Shown here piece after piece: positions 7,652-15,120 of a stretch of DNA of 23,806 nucleotides. Source of the stretch: JAUWQU01 sp964605095 (lineage in GTDB: Bacteria > Planctomycetota > Phycisphaerae > SM23-33); NCBI GenBank assembly GCA_964605095.1, contig CAZSBS010000039.1, positions 1-23,806 of the forward strand, read 5' to 3'. Every line of letters begins with the position of its first letter. Position 1 is the first letter of the stretch. The notes beneath the pieces are model-generated. The model did not search any database. It saw only the letters and a list, made by a program, of their open reading frames with translations, and was not told the origin of the DNA. The position numbers and the translations under genes are program-made.

Positions 7652-9088
7652 ATGAACAGGAACATATTTGTTTTACTCGTTGGAATGCTCACAGTCATGG
7701 GCGGCTGCACTCTGGCCCCGCAGTACAGCCGCCCAGAGGCGCCGATCCCTGACAGTTGGCCCAGCGGAGCCGCCTACCCGGCCACCCAGCCGACAACCAA
7801 CCCTTCGGACGCCACGCAGTTGAAGCGGCGGGAGTTCTTCCGCGACGAGAAGCTCCAGCGGGTCATTGAGATGGCTTTGCGGAACAACCGCGACCTGCGG
7901 CTGGCCGCCCTTAACGTCGAACGGTCCCGCGCATTGTATGGGATTCAACGGGCTGAAGTGTTCCCAACGCTCAACGCGGTCGCCAGCGGAAGCAAACAGA
8001 GGGTGCCGGCCGACCTCTCGGGCACCGGGCAACCAATGACCGTCAAGCAGTACGGGGCGAACCTGGGCGTCACCGCGTGGGAGATTGACTTCTTTGGCCG
8101 AATCCGCAGCCTGTCCGACGCGGCACTACAGGAGTATTTCGCCACCGAACAGGCCAACCGCAGCGCGCGGATTCTGCTGGTGTCCGGAGTCGCCAACACC
8201 TATCTGGCCCTGGCGGCGGACAGGGAAACCCTCAAGCTGGCCCAGACCACCCTCCAGACGCAGCAGGCCGCCTACGACCTGGTCAAGCGGCGCCTCGAGC
8301 GCGGACTGGTTCCCGAACTGGACCTCTATCGGTCGCAAACACAGGTCGATGCCGCCCGGGCAGACCTCGCTCAGTTTATGCAATTGGTGGCGCAAGACAA
8401 AAACGCGCTGAACCTTCTGGTCGGCTCCCCCGTGTCGGACGACCTGTTGCCCGCCGAACTGGGCAGCGTCAGCCCGCTCAAAGACATCTCCCCCGGCGTA
8501 TCCTCCCAGGTGCTCCTGAGCCGACCCGACATTTATCAGGCCGAGGCCCACCTCAAGGCCGCTAACGCCAATATCGGCGCCGCCCGGGCGGCGTTCTTCC
8601 CAAGGATCTCCCTGACAACCGCTATCGGAACCGGGAGCGATGAGCTGTCAGGCCTTTTCACATCCGGCTCCAAGGCTTGGAGCTTTGCGCCGCAGATCGT
8701 AATGCCTATTTTCGATTCCCGCACGTGGTCGGCATTGAAGCTGACTGAAGTCCAAAAGAAGTCCGCCATTGCCCAATACGAGAAGGCAATTCAGTCGGCC
8801 TTCCGGGAGGTGGCCGATGCCCTGGCCGTGCGCGGCACGATAAATCAGCAGATATCGGCGCAGGAATCCCTTGTCCACGCGGCCGGGGAAACTTACCGTC
8901 TCTCCAATGATCGTTACACCAAGGGAATTGACAGCTACCTATCCGTCCTGGACGCCCAGCAATACCTCTACGCGGCGCAGCAAAGGCTAGTTGCACTTCG
9001 GTTGGGGAGGCTCGCGAACCAAGTGAGGCTTTACGCGGTGTTGGGCGGCGGTTGGCAGTCGGAGCCGACGCTCCCCGCGTCACGATGA
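7652..9088 (+). CDS. Outer-membrane efflux channel lipoprotein (TolC/OprM, NodT family)
   Basis: 478 residues from this start. An in-frame ATG at 7622, 5 nt after the pump stop codon, would add ten residues. The 7652 start is preferred because it gives a clean lipoprotein signal (MNRNIFVLLVGMLTVMGGC, Cys19) with GGGAA nearby. Two outer-membrane efflux repeats follow, with family-typical stretches (LNVERSRALYGIQRAEVFPTL; ANTYLALAADRETLKLAQTT; LLSRPDIYQAEAHLKAANAN; YTKGIDSYLSVLDAQQ). Such proteins form a trimeric outer-membrane barrel and periplasmic tunnel and complete the efflux complex. The presence of this gene implies a diderm envelope. No clear terminator follows. Confidence 0.95.
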   Translation: MNRNIFVLLVGMLTVMGGCTLAPQYSRPEAPIPDSWPSGAAYPATQPTTNPSDATQLKRREFFRDEKLQRVIEMALRNNRDLRLAALNVERSRALYGIQRAEVFPTLNAVASGSKQRVPADLSGTGQPMTVKQYGANLGVTAWEIDFFGRIRSLSDAALQEYFATEQANRSARILLVSGVANTYLALAADRETLKLAQTTLQTQQAAYDLVKRRLERGLVPELDLYRSQTQVDAARADLAQFMQLVAQDKNALNLLVGSPVSDDLLPAELGSVSPLKDISPGVSSQVLLSRPDIYQAEAHLKAANANIGAARAAFFPRISLTTAIGTGSDELSGLFTSGSKAWSFAPQIVMPIFDSRTWSALKLTEVQKKSAIAQYEKAIQSAFREVADALAVRGTINQQISAQESLVHAAGETYRLSNDRYTKGIDSYLSVLDAQQYLYAAQQRLVALRLGRLANQVRLYAVLGGGWQSEPTLPASR

Positions 9089-9389
9089 CAGCGATCCCCG
9101 AAGAGAAAGAAGGCTCCAAGGCCCTCGTACTGAACGCCGAGGAACAACTGATACGTTGACAGTTCCACGGGCCGCGGCTAACCTCCTGCGGTGGATGGCA
9201 CTGCGTGGAAGTGCTCAGATACGAGAAGGAATGGGTGATGTACATCACGGACAGAAGCTTCCCGGCCCTGCCTGGGCCATTGCCCTGCAAGCAAGACCGG
9301 CCAGGCACAGGGCAAGTTTCGGCAGCACCAGGTGGACAGTTTGGCTCAAGTGGGGCTTGTTTTCCCGGAGTTCGTCAGGAGTCTTCAGT
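9089..9389. other. Intergenic region between efflux set and citrate-lyase genes
   Basis: About 300 nt without a convincing gene. It holds a promoter candidate (9156-9184) and a 24-codon ATG frame (9085-9159) that overlaps the channel stop codon but has no ribosome binding site. No T-tract terminator was found, so read-through from the efflux genes cannot be excluded. Confidence 0.6.
9156..9184 (+). promoter_or_regulatory. Candidate promoter upstream of aclB
   Basis: A perfect TTGACA (9156-9161), a 17-nt spacer and a weak TAACCT (9179-9184). It would give a leader of about 200 nt before the ATG at 9390. Confidence 0.35.
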
Positions 9390-10631
9390 ATGAGTTCCCA
9401 GGTTACCGAGTTGCCGTTTCTGGATGAGCTGGCTCCTCGCTTCCATCTGCCCGTTCCTGAGCACTTGTCAGCCGAGGCGTCCGGGGCCGAGATCCGCAAG
9501 GCGATAGAGCGTTGGGGAGGCAAGGCGCTGGTCAAGCCCGACGTCCAATCGGGTCGTCGCGGCAAGGCCGGGGCCGTCCGCCTGGTCAAAGACTACGTCG
9601 AGGCTCAGAAGGAGCTCAAGCGAGTCCAGGGCCTGGACATCGGCGGGCGCCTGCCTCGCACGGCCTACCTCGTGCAATACGTGCCCAGCGACATGGAGGT
9701 ATACACGGCCATCACTTACGATTCTCGCTACCTCGGCCCGGCGATGACGATCTCGCTGGCTGGGGGAATGGACGTGGAGGAGGTCGAGGAGGGGAAGAAG
9801 ATCACCTTCCCGGTGGACGTCTACAAGGGGCTCGACGCCTACCAGGCCAGCGAGGTGCTGCGAAAGCTGGGCTTCCCGGCGAAGGTGGTAAGTTCTCTTT
9901 CGCGGAACCTTGTCGAATTGTGGGACATGTTCATCGCCAGCGGCATGCGGATGTGCGAAGTCAATCCGTGGCGCATTTCGCCCGAGGGCAAGCCGTACGT
10001 CTGCGACTTCAAGGCGGTCTTCGATGAGGCGAACGTCAAGTTCCAGAACCTCGGCCTGGAGTTGCCCGAGTATCCAGCCAACATGACGCCGTTTGAAGAG
10101 GAAATGGCCTCGTGGAACGCGTCGAGCCATCAAGGTCAGGCCCATGTCGCGGAGCTTGGCGGAAAGCGGATCCTGCCGATCCTCTTCGGCGGCGGCGCGT
10201 CCACGATCATCACCGAGACGCTCCTCCAGGACGGCGGCGATCCGATCTTTCTTTCGGACTTCGGCGGCAACCCGCCTTATGAGCGGATGTACGGCACGGC
10301 AAAGATCTGCTTCCAGCATCATCTCGCCAAGGCCAAGGGGGTTCTCATCCTCGGCGGAAAGGCGAATAACACGCTCATTGACGTGACGTTCAAGGCCATC
10401 GCCGTCGCCCTGCAGGACTACGTGATAGAGCACGGCCCGATCAACACGCCTTTCATTGTCGGCCGGGGTGGCCCCCGTCTGGTACATGGCCTGCTGACGC
10501 TCCGCGACACGTTGGACTCGCTCGGCGTGCCGTACGTCATCTTCGGCCCCGACACGCCCGTGACCCTGGTGGCCGAGTACGCCGCCAAGTTCGTAAACGC
10601 CTGCTGCGGGGAAAACGGGGGTGCCCAGTGA
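9390..10631 (+). CDS. aclB: ATP-citrate lyase small (beta) subunit-like protein
   Basis: 413 residues. AGGAG sits 8 nt before the ATG at 9390; the frame runs further upstream, but the extra residues look like translated non-coding DNA. Residues 1-220 form an ATP-grasp fold related to succinyl-CoA synthetase beta (ALVKPDVQSGRRGKAG; MRMCEVNPWRIS; CDFKAVFDEAN). Residues about 250-400 match the ATP-citrate lyase citrate-binding domain: GGGAST at 267, then LILGGKANNTLIDVTF at 319, then VGRGGP at 357. By alignment from memory to human ACLY, the citrate contacts Asn346, Thr348 and Arg379 correspond to N326, T328 and R359, with one residue deleted just before. With the next gene it should catalyse ATP-dependent citrate cleavage to acetyl-CoA and oxaloacetate in the cytoplasm. 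The stop overlaps the next start (GTGA). Confidence 0.85.
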   Translation: MSSQVTELPFLDELAPRFHLPVPEHLSAEASGAEIRKAIERWGGKALVKPDVQSGRRGKAGAVRLVKDYVEAQKELKRVQGLDIGGRLPRTAYLVQYVPSDMEVYTAITYDSRYLGPAMTISLAGGMDVEEVEEGKKITFPVDVYKGLDAYQASEVLRKLGFPAKVVSSLSRNLVELWDMFIASGMRMCEVNPWRISPEGKPYVCDFKAVFDEANVKFQNLGLELPEYPANMTPFEEEMASWNASSHQGQAHVAELGGKRILPILFGGGASTIITETLLQDGGDPIFLSDFGGNPPYERMYGTAKICFQHHLAKAKGVLILGGKANNTLIDVTFKAIAVALQDYVIEHGPINTPFIVGRGGPRLVHGLLTLRDTLDSLGVPYVIFGPDTPVTLVAEYAAKFVNACCGENGGAQ

Positions 10632-12703
10632 GAGCCAAGACGTTAAGCGATCTTCTCAAGGCGGGTGACCGCGTCGCGGTGTCGAACATCACCGGGCGGG
10701 AGGCCAGCACCGTGACCGCGGTTTCGCAGGAATACTGCCGCAACATCGTTGGCGGCTGGGCGCTGGGCAAAGGCGGCTTCCGGATCGACCTGCCGACAAG
10801 CGAATCCATCCCGGTCTTCTCGACCGTCGAGGAGATGTTCAGCCAACTGCCCAGGGAAGGCTGGCCCAACAAGATCATCGTGTACTCCCCGCCGGCGGCT
10901 GTATACGGGGAGGTGAAGGGGGTCGTGGATCATGGCCGCTCTTCGGTCGAGACGATCTACATCATCACCGAGCACGTTTCTGTCGAGGTCACAGCCAAGA
11001 TCGGGCAGCTCTGCCGACAGGCGAACATCGACGTGGTCGGCTGCAACTCGCTCGGCGTGATCAACGCCCACGACGCCGTTCGCGTGGGCGCCGTTGGCGG
11101 GGACACGCCGGCGGAGAGCTTCCGTCCCGGCTGCGTGACGATCATCTCCAACAGCGGGAACATGGTCAACACGATGGCGTCGTACCTGCAGGCCGCGGGG
11201 CTGGGCACGGCCTACGGAGTGTCGACGGGCAAGGACCCGCTGATTCTCTCGCCCCTGGGGGACCTGCTGGGGCTGGTCCGCGGCGAAGGTCGGACGAAGC
11301 TCGTGGTCCTGTACATCGAGCCGGGCGGGCTGTATGAGAAGTTCGCCGTTGAGGCGCTTCTCAAGGAGCCGCTGGGGGTGCCCATCATCGCCTACATCAC
11401 GGGCGAGGTGCTTGCCAAGGGCAACCTGGCGCTGGGTCACGCCGGCGCGGTGGTCGAGGGCAAGGACACCGACGCCCCGGCCAAGATGCGATTGTTCGAC
11501 GACTATTTCGGGATTGAACCGTTCGACCCCGACGCGCGGTATCGAAAGTCGGCGGATTTGGCGATGTCGCTGGGCAGGGGCATTCGCATTCGAAGCCTGC
11601 ATCATCTGCCGGCCGCGGCCAGGCTGATCTGCGACCGCCTGGAAATCCATCGCGATTTCACGCCGGGCAGGCGGCTGCGATTGAACCCCTGGTTCGCCAG
11701 CTACAGGGCGCTCGAGGCGAGCCTGCCGTCGCGCCTCGTGCTGCCACAAGGGACAATCCCCGAGCCCTACAGGTCACAGCTCGATCTGATGGGCGGGGAA
11801 ACTATCGGGGCAAGCCCCGCCCGTAGGAACATGCGAAACGCCAGCCACGCGTCGTCCAACGACGGCAAACTGACCCGCATCTACGGGCGCTCGCTGGACA
11901 AACTCATGCAGGAGGGTTCGTTCGTGAACTCACTGATGCTCGCATGGCTGGGAGAGCCCGTCGGTGACTTCCAGGCGCGCCTGGTTGAGAAATGCCTGAT
12001 CGCTTCCATCAGCAACGGGCCCGGGACCATCTCCGCCCAGGGCGCAAAGCTTTCGGCGTCGGCGGGCAACGCGCCGAACACCGCCATCATCGCATCCCTG
12101 GCGTGCATCGGCGAGGTGCATGGCGGCAACGGGAGGCGCGGCGTGGACTACCTGCTGGGCGTGTTCAAGAATTCAGGCCTTCGGGATCCGTTCGACCCGC
12201 ATCACGGCCTGGACATCAGGAAGTTCGCCCACCAGGAGGCCGACCGGTTCAACAGCCTACGAACCGCGGCCAAGGAGGCCGGCACGGACTACGAGCGCCT
12301 GCCTGGCCTGGGGCATCCCGTCTTCCACGACCAGCCGGTAAACTACGATCCCCGCGAGAGGATCATCGCCCGCGCCCTGGAGGATGCGGGGAAATGCAAC
12401 GTGTTCCTGGACTTCCTGCACCTGCTGTCCCGGCGGATCAAGGAGATCGGCATCTCCAGCACCGTATGGGCGGTCAACCTCGACGCCGCCATAGCCGCCG
12501 TCACCCTGGGCGTCTGCTGGAAACCGCTCATCGAAAAGCGAATCACCGTCCAGCGGACAAAGGACATCGCCTTCAGCATCTTCGCCATCGGCCGGGCCGC
12601 CGGCGCCGTGTCCGAATACCTGGACCACCAGGACTTCGGCAGCCCCATGGACATGCGCATTCCAACCACCGAGTGCGTGGCTCTGAACAAGGCTGTCCCC
12701 TGA
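10628..12703 (+). CDS. aclA: ATP-citrate lyase large (alpha) subunit-like: CoA ligase fused to citryl-CoA lyase domain
   Basis: 691 residues from a GTG start that overlaps the upstream stop by 4 nt, implying translational coupling. Residues 1-300 resemble succinyl-CoA synthetase alpha: CoA-binding fold, IISNSGNMVNT at 172, and the phosphohistidine motif LGHAGA (His271) that carries phosphate to citrate. After a linker (about 345-415), residues 415-691 form a citrate-synthase-like lyase domain with GLGHPVF (His563), NLDAAIAAV (Asp619) and IGRAAGAVSEYLDH. Chlorobium AclA has this two-part plan at about 610 residues, so this one is longer. Two positions deviate: the ADHGPA motif of ACLY reads ISNGPG (Asn463), and VHGGN (His498) stands where ACLY has RFGGA. 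ATP-citrate lyase is the best call; a related acyl-CoA ligase/lyase remains possible. Confidence 0.82.
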   Translation: MRAKTLSDLLKAGDRVAVSNITGREASTVTAVSQEYCRNIVGGWALGKGGFRIDLPTSESIPVFSTVEEMFSQLPREGWPNKIIVYSPPAAVYGEVKGVVDHGRSSVETIYIITEHVSVEVTAKIGQLCRQANIDVVGCNSLGVINAHDAVRVGAVGGDTPAESFRPGCVTIISNSGNMVNTMASYLQAAGLGTAYGVSTGKDPLILSPLGDLLGLVRGEGRTKLVVLYIEPGGLYEKFAVEALLKEPLGVPIIAYITGEVLAKGNLALGHAGAVVEGKDTDAPAKMRLFDDYFGIEPFDPDARYRKSADLAMSLGRGIRIRSLHHLPAAARLICDRLEIHRDFTPGRRLRLNPWFASYRALEASLPSRLVLPQGTIPEPYRSQLDLMGGETIGASPARRNMRNASHASSNDGKLTRIYGRSLDKLMQEGSFVNSLMLAWLGEPVGDFQARLVEKCLIASISNGPGTISAQGAKLSASAGNAPNTAIIASLACIGEVHGGNGRRGVDYLLGVFKNSGLRDPFDPHHGLDIRKFAHQEADRFNSLRTAAKEAGTDYERLPGLGHPVFHDQPVNYDPRERIIARALEDAGKCNVFLDFLHLLSRRIKEIGISSTVWAVNLDAAIAAVTLGVCWKPLIEKRITVQRTKDIAFSIFAIGRAAGAVSEYLDHQDFGSPMDMRIPTTECVALNKAVP

Positions 12704-12771
12704 CCTGACCGTTCGTGCTCCACGCAGGAATCCTCGCAAGGCAGCCACTCGAAAGTCGGGGAGGAATGCTG

Positions 12772-12808
12772 TATTCTAAGGGGCTTGTCGCGGCCGGTCT
12801 GCCGCGAC
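12772..12808 (+). promoter_or_regulatory. -10-like element with palindrome in the nagB leader
   Basis: TATTCT (12772-12777) is a plausible -10 without a good -35. Ten nucleotides downstream lies a perfect inverted repeat, GTCGCGGC, 6-nt loop, GCCGCGAC (12787-12808). Its position, about +4 to +25, fits a repressor operator, or an mRNA hairpin 29 nt before the start codon. An activator-dependent promoter would explain the missing -35. Confidence 0.4.
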
Positions 12809-12837
12809 GGTTGCATTGGACCGACAGGAGCCGCCGA

Positions 12838-14778
12838 ATGCCGTATCAGCATGATAAGAGCTTTACCCGCTGTGAGAAGATTCGCACGCGCATATTCCCC
12901 ACCAGCCACGCGTGCAGCCTGGCCGCGGCCAGGGAAATAGCGGAACTGATCCGCAGCCGCCAGGCGGAGGGCAAGAAGTGCGTGCTCGGCCTGGCCACGG
13001 GTTCCACGCCCATGACCCTGTACGCCGAGCTTGTGCGGATGCACCGCCAGGAGCAGCTTAGCTTCGCCAACGTGGTGACCTTCAACCTTGACGAGTACTA
13101 CCCTATGGCGCCTCAGGAGCTTCAGAGCTACCGGCGTTTCATGGCTGAGCACCTGTTTGACCACGTGGACATCGACCCGGCAAATGTTCACATACCTGAC
13201 GGCACGATCGCCCTGGAGCAGGTGGCGGAGTATTGCGCCGGATACGAGCGGGCAATCGCGGAGGCGGGGGGGATCGACCTTCAGATTCTCGGCATCGGGC
13301 GAACCGGGCACATCGGCTTCAACGAACCGGGTAGCCCGCAGGACAGCCCTACCCGCCTGATCTGGCTGGACCAGCTCACTCGCAACGACGCGGCGAGCGA
13401 CTTTTTCGGCGAGGCCAACGTGTCGCGGCGGGCCATTACCATGGGCGTCGGCACGATCCTCAAGGCCAGGAGGGTGCTCATGCTGGCCTTCGGCGAGGGC
13501 AAGGCGCGCATCGTCGCCAGCGCCGTCGAGGGGCCTGTCACGCCGACGGTCGCCGCGAGCTTCCTCCAGGACCACCAGGCCGCCGATGTTCTGCTGGACC
13601 TTGCCGCGGCTGAGCAACTTACACGCGTCAAAAGCCCGTGGATGTTGGGAGCCGTGCCGTGGGACCAGCGCACGATCCGCAAGGCGGTCATCTGGCTGGC
13701 TTCAACGACGGGCAAGGCGATCCTGAAGCTCACCGACGAGGACTACAACGAGAACCACCTCCAGGCCCTCCTGGCCGAGCACGGCCCGGCCTACGCGATA
13801 AACCTGCTGGTATTCCGGGGGCTTCAGATGGACGTGACGGGCTGGCCTGGCGGCAAGCCGCCGGTCAAGAAACAGCCCGGCGACGTCCACCGCCCCGGCG
13901 ACGACATATACCCGAAGCGTGTGCTGATCTTCAGCCCACACCCCGACGACGACGTGATCTCCATGGGCGGCACGCTGATCCGCCTGGTCGAGCAGGGCCA
14001 CGAGGTGCATGTGGCCTACCAGACCAGCGGTAACATCGCGGTCTTCGACAGCGACGCGATCAGCTTCACGGAGTTCGCCACGGAGTTCAACCGCTCGTTC
14101 GGCATTGACACGAAGCCGCTCATGCAGATCGAGGACCACATCGAGCAGTTCCTCCGCAACAAGAAGCCAGGGCAGATCGACAGCCCGGAGATCCAGCGGA
14201 TCAAGACGCTCATCCGCTACGGCGAGGCGAGAGCGGCTGGGCGGCAGTGCGGCCTGGCCGAGCAGAACATCCACTTCCTGGACATGCCCTTCTACGAGAC
14301 CGGGCGAGTGACCAAGAAGCCCTTGAGCCAGCGCGACATCGACATAATCGTCGAGTTACTGGAGAAGGTCCAGCCTCACCAGGTTTACGCGGCCGGCGAC
14401 TTGTCGGACCCGCACGGCACGCACCGGACGTGCCTGACCGCGGTGCTCCAGGCGCTCGGGCGCGTCCGCGACCAGGACTGGTTCAAGATGTGCGAGGTCT
14501 GGCTGTATCGCGGGGCCTGGCAGGAGTGGGAGCCACACCAGATAGACATGGCCGTGCCGCTTAGCCCGCAGGAACTGCGCCGCAAGATCGAGGCGATCTT
14601 CAAACACGAATCGCAGAAGGACAAGGCCCTGTTCCCGGGCATCGATCAGCGCGAGTTCTGGCAGAGGGCGGAGCAAAGAAACCGCGACACCGCGAAGACC
14701 TACGACAAGCTCGGCCTGGCCGAGTACGAGGCCATCGAGGCCTTCGTCCGCTGGGACGGGCAGACGAATATTGGGTAG
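12838..14778 (+). CDS. nagB: Glucosamine-6-phosphate deaminase fused to PIG-L deacetylase domain
   Basis: 646 residues; AGGAG lies 7 nt before the ATG. Residues about 15-290 are NagB: GLATGSTPM phosphate loop, D85 (FNLDEYY), and H158 and E163 (GHIGFNEPG). The residue matching E. coli Asp141 is Thr156 (GIGRTGH), a variant I associate with fused NagB proteins. Residues about 360-560 are a PIG-L/LmbE zinc deacetylase: SPHPDDDVISMGGTL (H368, D370, D371) and DPHGTHR (H526, H529). The NagB half converts glucosamine-6-phosphate to fructose-6-phosphate and ammonia. The PIG-L half probably removes N-acetyl groups, so one protein may cover both steps of N-acetyl-sugar use. Similar fusions occur in Bacteroidetes. 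The last 207 nt are duplicated at 18554-18747. Confidence 0.93.
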   Translation: MPYQHDKSFTRCEKIRTRIFPTSHACSLAAAREIAELIRSRQAEGKKCVLGLATGSTPMTLYAELVRMHRQEQLSFANVVTFNLDEYYPMAPQELQSYRRFMAEHLFDHVDIDPANVHIPDGTIALEQVAEYCAGYERAIAEAGGIDLQILGIGRTGHIGFNEPGSPQDSPTRLIWLDQLTRNDAASDFFGEANVSRRAITMGVGTILKARRVLMLAFGEGKARIVASAVEGPVTPTVAASFLQDHQAADVLLDLAAAEQLTRVKSPWMLGAVPWDQRTIRKAVIWLASTTGKAILKLTDEDYNENHLQALLAEHGPAYAINLLVFRGLQMDVTGWPGGKPPVKKQPGDVHRPGDDIYPKRVLIFSPHPDDDVISMGGTLIRLVEQGHEVHVAYQTSGNIAVFDSDAISFTEFATEFNRSFGIDTKPLMQIEDHIEQFLRNKKPGQIDSPEIQRIKTLIRYGEARAAGRQCGLAEQNIHFLDMPFYETGRVTKKPLSQRDIDIIVELLEKVQPHQVYAAGDLSDPHGTHRTCLTAVLQALGRVRDQDWFKMCEVWLYRGAWQEWEPHQIDMAVPLSPQELRRKIEAIFKHESQKDKALFPGIDQREFWQRAEQRNRDTAKTYDKLGLAEYEAIEAFVRWDGQTNIG

Positions 14779-14791
14779 AAGACGGGCGGAA

Positions 14792-14846
14792 GGTCATAGG
14801 TCATAGGAATAGGTCATAGGTCATAGGTCGTAGGTCATAGGTCGCG
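14792..14846 (+). repeat. Heptamer tandem array (GGTCATA)n
   Basis: Eight consecutive units: five perfect GGTCATA, one shortened GGAATA, one GGTCGTA and one GGTCGCG. It begins 13 nt after the NagB-PIG-L stop codon. Heptamer arrays of this kind (for example the STRR repeats of cyanobacteria) are intergenic and prone to slippage. Confidence 0.9.
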
Positions 14847-14914
14847 GGGAACAGCAGGCCAGCCCGCCCCGCATGGCCGGGTGAAGGGGGTGCATGCCCG
14901 GCCCCTCTTAAACC

Positions 14915-14952
14915 CCTCTCCCTTGAAGGGAGAGGTCGGCCCGACAGGGCCG
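14915..14952. repeat. REP-like element with two adjacent hairpins
   Basis: Stem 1 is CCTCTCCC, TTGAA, GGGAGAGG (14915-14935). Stem 2 is CGGCCC, GACA, GGGCCG (14937-14952). Near-identical CCCTCTCCC...GGGAGAGG...GGGTGAGGG sequences are scattered between genes of many unrelated bacteria. It may also slow transcription, but there is no T-tract. Confidence 0.75.
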
Positions 14953-14989
14953 GGTGAGGGTGCCGGTACGCTGACCAAGACGGGATCGC

Positions 14990-15018
14990 TTGCCGGCCTA
15001 CGGCAGGCGCGCTACAAT
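14990..15018 (+). promoter_or_regulatory. Promoter of the serpin/HEAT lipoprotein gene
   Basis: TTGCCG (14990-14995), a 17-nt spacer and TACAAT (15013-15018) fit a sigma-70 promoter. The expected start near 15025 leaves a leader of about 95 nt before the ATG at 15121. Confidence 0.5.
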
Positions 15019-15120
15019 AGCTCGGTCGAAATGGCTGCGGGGAGTTCGCCCCAGCCCGTGAACAGGTCAACCATGCGATGCGCCCAGGGGTTGCGTGGCA
15101 AGGGCCTGGAGGAGCGACAA

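Larger units (their letters stand above)
14779..15120. other. Repeat-bearing intergenic region before the serpin/HEAT lipoprotein gene
   Basis: 342 nt without a gene. In order it holds the GGTCATA heptamer array, a double-hairpin REP-like element, and a promoter for the downstream lipoprotein. Frames open across it on either strand are translations of these repeats. Confidence 0.7.

Noticed and set aside
9085..9159. 24-codon frame overlapping the outer-membrane channel stop (ATGA)
   Set aside because: No ribosome binding site and no recognisable feature; too short to support as a gene, though coupled translation cannot be ruled out.
14881..15120. In-frame upstream extension of the lipoprotein gene
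   Set aside because: It translates the REP-like repeat; the signal peptide and ribosome binding site place the start at 15121.
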